In this document: positions 6,493-10,035 of the stretch, piece by piece
Layout of the letters: the number at the start of each line of letters is the position of its first letter
How positions within the stretch are numbered: position 1 is the stretch's first letter
Assembly: GCA_937920455.1 (NCBI GenBank)
Contig: CALETX010000177.1
Location: 1 to 10,035, forward strand
Length of the DNA: 10,035 bases
Direction of reading: 5' to 3'
DNA from: an uncultured bacterium
GTDB lineage: Bacteria > Verrucomicrobiota > Kiritimatiellia > UBA8416 > CALETX01
Program-made: the position numbers and the translations under genes
The notes under the pieces: generated by a model
Databases searched by the model: none
The model's input: the letters and a program-made list of their open reading frames with translations, nothing else
What the model was told of the DNA's origin: nothing

Positions 6493-9400
6493 TCACTCCC
6501 CCTCAAGGAGGTCCGTGATGTCTTTTTCGTCCGTGCTGAATGCGCCATCCAGACCAACTTCAGGCCCCTCTGGTTTCCACTCGCCTCCCTTTTCGCCAAC
6601 GAACCGAATGAAGCCCCATAAATCAGGGTGAAGGTCGGCTTCCGCCGCCGCGTCGGAAACTATTGCCGTGGCCTTGTTTGCCCAGTACAAACGCTGAACC
6701 ACCTCACTGCCATCTGGCCCCGAAACCAGAATTCCCCAGTCCATTTTCAGACGCATGCCTTCTTCCGGTTTCAAACCGAGCCTGGCAAGTGGAATAACCG
6801 CTTCGAATACGTAACGGTCCTGCTCCGTCCTGTATGCCAGTTGCGCGTCCTCAATCCTTTCCACACGGTCGAATGTCACGGAATACACCATCGTATGTAT
6901 GTTCCATGCTTCGTCCTTGGAAGCCCCTGGCACAACCGGCCTGTAAAGCACGGCTTGAGGTTTCCCGCCGACAGCCGTCATCAGCAGCCGGAAATCGCCG
7001 GCAACAAGCTCCTTTTTCCCAGGCTCGACAGTCGGGTCGGTCCTCATCTGCAGATCAACCGCCGCGCCTGTCTTGTAATACGTGCGCCAGTCTCCTCCGC
7101 TGTTTTTCATCGGCCCGCGCCCCCTTGTGGAATAACAGAGGTAGAGGTATTTATCGTCGTAAAGCATGCCGAAGCGCGCGTCCCACCCGTCACCAATGAT
7201 TGACGCGCTTACAACGTCCCAGTCGTCGTCGCTGCCGTCCACCACAATCGAACGCGATGCGCGCTTCATGCAGTCAATCACACGTGCTGCTTCGTAGGTT
7301 TCCTGCGCCTTGATGTCACGTTCCCAGTCCATCGTTGCCCGCACATCTTTCTCTGCCACGACTATTTCGCCGCGGATCCTCCTGAACTCATCAAGACCCA
7401 AAACCTCAACAACACTTGCATGATTATGACCTGCAACTACGTAATAACGATTGTCAGCAGCCCGGCAGAAGTACCCCTGAAAATGCTCCTGCCCTGCCGT
7501 GCATTCTTCAAGCCTGAGTCCACGGCCATGTTCACGCATGCTCCAGGGTTTCGCTTTTGGATCGCGCATGTCGCGGAAAATGTTTCCCGCAAGCAAGCCG
7601 TCGCCCGTCCAGATGTTCCATATTCCAACGTTCGAGTGAGTCACAAGAAACTCTCCCAGATCCCCCGCAGCCGCCACCTCGTGCCCAACCACATCGAACT
7701 CGGCTACCACCTGGTCCCGCCTCCAGGGAGATGCGCTGTAAAGCGCATGCACACCGTACCCCTCAGTCTTGTATGTCCACACTTCCTTCCCATCAGGCGT
7801 ATAAACCGCCTCGCATGGGGGGCTCCCGTAATTAGCCCCTCGGAAGAAAAAGAAATTTCCGTTATCGAGCCGCCAGCCAGGATCATCGGGAAGACCGGGG
7901 TATTCCACTTCGTGATACACAGGCGTGCCATCGGCAAGGAATTCCTTGACCTCATACCGCAGCTTGCCAGCCTGGACACCGAGATTTCTGTCGAAGCCGC
8001 AAACCGAGCGGATTCGCTTGGGGGAAAACCGCACCTCATCCGGCTGCGGCATTCCATCGCCGTTGCGGTCCGACCACATGAACTGCAGATCTGTCAATGG
8101 CCTTCCTTCGGGCACCGCAGCCATAATCTCAGGATCGCGAAGTGGACTGAATCCATTCGCCGCTCCCACCGCAGCCACCCTGCGCAGACGATCCCCTTCG
8201 TACAAATACACAACCCCGCACTCCTGCCTGGCAAATTCGGTTCTTGTCACCATGTATGTCCTGCCATTAATCCGGATCGGTATTTCTCCGGCAGCCGAAG
8301 GTTGAAACATTTTTCCGCTGTCGCTGCCTCCGCTCCACGTGAGATTCTTCAACCTCGTAGCGCCGGTCTTCCAATCCAGTTCGAACTCCAACGGGCCGTA
8401 GTACAGCCTGGTTTTGTCATATGGATCCAGCACCCCGCCCCCGCCATAAGCCGTGTTGCCAAGAAACTCCTTCTGTAATTTCCCGTCCGCCGTGCGCCAC
8501 ATCGTTATCCGTTTCGGATGGTATTGCCATTCAACTATCCACAACTGTCCTTTTTCGTCCACATCCATATCGCACACTTCGCCCAGCCGCCTCGGATTCC
8601 ATTCCCCCTCCTTAATGCCTCCAGCCTCGCCAATGGTCCTCAGGAAACGCCCTGCCTTGTTGTAAACTCTGACAACACGTTGATCCTTGCCGGCGTCAAA
8701 AACGTAAATGTTGCCTTCCGGATCAGACGCAACAGCGCGAGCATCGGTCAGATCGGTTATCACATCCCTTCTCGCCCCGGACTCCAAGTCAAGGGCGGTA
8801 ACTTTCCTGTTGCCAAGCACCAGCAGCTCGCCAGACGCAGCCCACGCCATGTGATCAGGATTTTCAAAGTGATATTCCCGCAACACATTGCCGTCCTCGC
8901 GATCAATAACTTCTATTCGATCGGTCAGCCGCGGATCCACCGGCACCTCTCCACCGATATATTCAAGAGGAACAACACCGTAGATTCTGCAGCGCGCCGG
9001 CTCCAATTTCTCCCCTCCGCGATCCCACCTTACACCGCTTGGATAGTGAGCTTTGGTGGTCCACTGTTCGACAACGCGCAATCTGATGGCTCTTGTCTCG
9101 ATATCTTTTCCAAAATCCACATATCCATCCAGATATCTCGCCTTGCCGTTCCATGCCTGCGATCGGCCATCATAATAGTTGCGCAACTCCTGGTTATACG
9201 TGGCCACCCTGCGCCAATGCCGATCCGAGTTAATATCAACCGGCCCTCCGTCAGTACCCTCGTACACGTCTATTTCGGTGCGCTTTCCGTCTATCTCCTT
9301 GATTGCCAGTCCCCTTACCTTCCTCGGCGCGGGCCATTCAATCGCGTAAATCCCCGGGTCCTTCTCGGACAGCGGCCTGTCGCGCTCCGCATCCCATTCC

Positions 9401-10035
9401 CCATCCTTGTTCAGCCGCCCAGAGTTAACCCGGATCACAGCATCATCAGCCAGGCTCCGAAACCTTCTCTTGAGCAGTTTCATCCCCTCCAGCTTCCCAA
9501 CCCATGGCTTCTGTGCGCCTGTCAGCAGGCCGGCATCGCGTACAGCATCACCCGGTTCCTCCGGCGTACCATCCTCGCCAGCGTCTGACAGAAGATCATC
9601 GAGTTCCTCATCGCCCTTGGCAAAAGTTATCCTAAGTGCTCTGGTGACAGCCCTCTCCGGAGCCGGAACAACCGTCCACACCGATCCTGACGGCGCCGCG
9701 ACCTTCCAGAACGTATCCCAATGCGCCTCTTTTCTGGGATCAGGCGGATATGGGGCGTCATGCTTTGCAAGGCTAAGACGAATAGACAGATCCCCATCTC
9801 CCGCCGGCAGGGGAAATGCGAAACTTCCGACAGCGACGGATTTTGTGAAAGCAAGAACAATATGATTCTTGCCGCCAGGGAAACTCGTGCTCTCCAGCCA
9901 CGTCAGACCCTTGTTGCCCGGCGGAGTGCCTTGCAGCCTGAACAGCCTCAGGAAATCCTGCCTCGGCGCCGGTTTGTCCTCGTCCTCCCTGTTGCGTATG
10001 GATACATCCTTATACTTGGGATGACAGTTGTCCAG
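6493..10035 (-). CDS. Large beta-propeller / CBM9-like protein, N-terminus beyond right edge
   Basis: The specific function is unknown. The frame is open from the TGA at 6493-6495 to the right edge without a stop (1180 codons), so the start is outside the window; a GTG at 9681 is an internal Val codon. Numbering from the edge, residues about 55-140 and 225-322 are two beta-sandwich-like segments resembling F5/8 type C (discoidin) modules. Both end similarly (TRALRITF, TRAIRLRV), and an acidic low-complexity spacer follows the first (about 140-175). Residues about 366-890 look like a beta-propeller with NHL-like blades, for example DPEGNIYVFD then VRVYNKAGRFLRTIG, and VDEKGQLWIVEW. An EF-hand-type loop lies at 656-667. 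Residues about 926-1150 resemble a family 9 carbohydrate-binding module (IVVDGSDDDWDVV, then YDDKYLYLCYSTRG and YVFEAVIPLARLGL). The end is acidic. Proteins of this make-up are usually secreted and bind or process glycans in PVC bacteria, but no catalytic domain is visible. It converges on tilS with 7 bases between stops. Confidence 0.85.
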   Translation of the reverse strand: MDNCHPKYKDVSIRNREDEDKPAPRQDFLRLFRLQGTPPGNKGLTWLESTSFPGGKNHIVLAFTKSVAVGSFAFPLPAGDGDLSIRLSLAKHDAPYPPDPRKEAHWDTFWKVAAPSGSVWTVVPAPERAVTRALRITFAKGDEELDDLLSDAGEDGTPEEPGDAVRDAGLLTGAQKPWVGKLEGMKLLKRRFRSLADDAVIRVNSGRLNKDGEWDAERDRPLSEKDPGIYAIEWPAPRKVRGLAIKEIDGKRTEIDVYEGTDGGPVDINSDRHWRRVATYNQELRNYYDGRSQAWNGKARYLDGYVDFGKDIETRAIRLRVVEQWTTKAHYPSGVRWDRGGEKLEPARCRIYGVVPLEYIGGEVPVDPRLTDRIEVIDREDGNVLREYHFENPDHMAWAASGELLVLGNRKVTALDLESGARRDVITDLTDARAVASDPEGNIYVFDAGKDQRVVRVYNKAGRFLRTIGEAGGIKEGEWNPRRLGEVCDMDVDEKGQLWIVEWQYHPKRITMWRTADGKLQKEFLGNTAYGGGGVLDPYDKTRLYYGPLEFELDWKTGATRLKNLTWSGGSDSGKMFQPSAAGEIPIRINGRTYMVTRTEFARQECGVVYLYEGDRLRRVAAVGAANGFSPLRDPEIMAAVPEGRPLTDLQFMWSDRNGDGMPQPDEVRFSPKRIRSVCGFDRNLGVQAGKLRYEVKEFLADGTPVYHEVEYPGLPDDPGWRLDNGNFFFFRGANYGSPPCEAVYTPDGKEVWTYKTEGYGVHALYSASPWRRDQVVAEFDVVGHEVAAAGDLGEFLVTHSNVGIWNIWTGDGLLAGNIFRDMRDPKAKPWSMREHGRGLRLEECTAGQEHFQGYFCRAADNRYYVVAGHNHASVVEVLGLDEFRRIRGEIVVAEKDVRATMDWERDIKAQETYEAARVIDCMKRASRSIVVDGSDDDWDVVSASIIGDGWDARFGMLYDDKYLYLCYSTRGRGPMKNSGGDWRTYYKTGAAVDLQMRTDPTVEPGKKELVAGDFRLLMTAVGGKPQAVLYRPVVPGASKDEAWNIHTMVYSVTFDRVERIEDAQLAYRTEQDRYVFEAVIPLARLGLKPEEGMRLKMDWGILVSGPDGSEVVQRLYWANKATAIVSDAAAEADLHPDLWGFIRFVGEKGGEWKPEGPEVGLDGAFSTDEKDITDLLEGE
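6600..7262 (-). other. CBM9-like domain of the large minus-strand protein
   Basis: This C-terminal domain opens with IVVDGSDDDWDVV, the typical entry strand of family 9 carbohydrate-binding/DOMON-like modules. Then come the strand FGMLYDDKYLYLCYST, a Gly-rich loop, and the late helix-strand pattern AVIPLARLGL preceding a tryptophan near the end of the fold. In this family the module binds sugars or the ends of polysaccharides. The assignment rests on motif pattern only. Confidence 0.55.
8035..8070 (-). other. EF-hand-type calcium-binding loop within the propeller
   Basis: The 12 residues DRNGDGMPQPDE place Asp, Asn and Asp at positions 1, 3 and 5, Gly at 6, Gln at 9 and Glu at 12, the canonical calcium-coordinating pattern. 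The loop lies between propeller-like blades, where a metal could stabilise the fold. No flanking helix pair is evident, so it resembles the isolated loops of dockerin or propeller proteins more than a full EF-hand. Confidence 0.55.

Noticed and set aside
6486..6520. Possible terminator between tilS and the large minus-strand gene
   Set aside because: The CTCC...GGAG complementarity is only four base pairs and no U-run follows; it lies largely within coding sequence.
7420..8478. Long + strand frame (352 codons) opposite the large minus-strand gene
   Set aside because: Its translation has no domain pattern, whereas the opposite strand reads as a coherent propeller and CBM9-like protein. It is an antisense shadow caused by codon bias.
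8518..9588. Long + strand frame (356 codons)
   Set aside because: Antisense shadow of the same large gene; low-information translation rich in Pro, His and Arg without recognisable motifs.
9679..9681. GTG as the start of the large minus-strand gene
   Set aside because: The frame continues open for 118 further codons to the window edge, with sequence that completes a beta-sandwich-like module, so the GTG is internal.

Overview
The window comes from a bacterial chromosome of moderately high GC. It holds five coding regions: three conserved housekeeping genes on the + strand (mutL, serS, tilS) and two large, poorly characterised genes on the - strand. The minus-strand genes hint at a PVC-type bacterium (Lentisphaerota, Kiritimatiellota, Verrucomicrobiota or Planctomycetota). 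One carries a YdjY-like domain, and the other is a very large propeller/carbohydrate-binding-type protein. Weak or absent Shine-Dalgarno sequences before mutL and tilS fit this. The taxonomic call is an inference and is not proven by the sequence.

Layout: 1-177 holds no supportable gene. At 178-1989 (+) lies mutL, which keeps the metal-binding endonuclease motifs. At 3453-1996 (-) lies a predicted exported protein with a YdjY-like domain; it converges on mutL with only 6 bases between stop codons. Positions 3454-3651 form the only divergent intergenic region, with a plausible extended -10 promoter and a clear ribosome binding site for serS. At 3652-4932 (+) is serS, followed 26 bases later by tilS at 4959-6485 (+), probably one operon. 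From the right edge down to 6493 (-) runs a gene of at least 1180 codons that converges on tilS with 7 bases between stops. Its reading frame is open through the right edge, so its N-terminus is outside the window.

Together the + strand genes serve translation (seryl-tRNA charging; lysidine modification of the AUA-reading tRNA-Ile) and mismatch repair. The - strand genes look lineage-specific and act outside the cytoplasm, at least in the first case. The visible part of the large gene encodes two related beta-sandwich-like segments, an NHL-like beta-propeller containing a canonical EF-hand-type calcium loop, a CBM9-like domain and an acidic tail. I see no CRISPR array, tRNA, rRNA, insertion sequence, phage gene or defence system. 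The most novel material is the architecture of the two - strand proteins, not a recognisable new multi-gene system.
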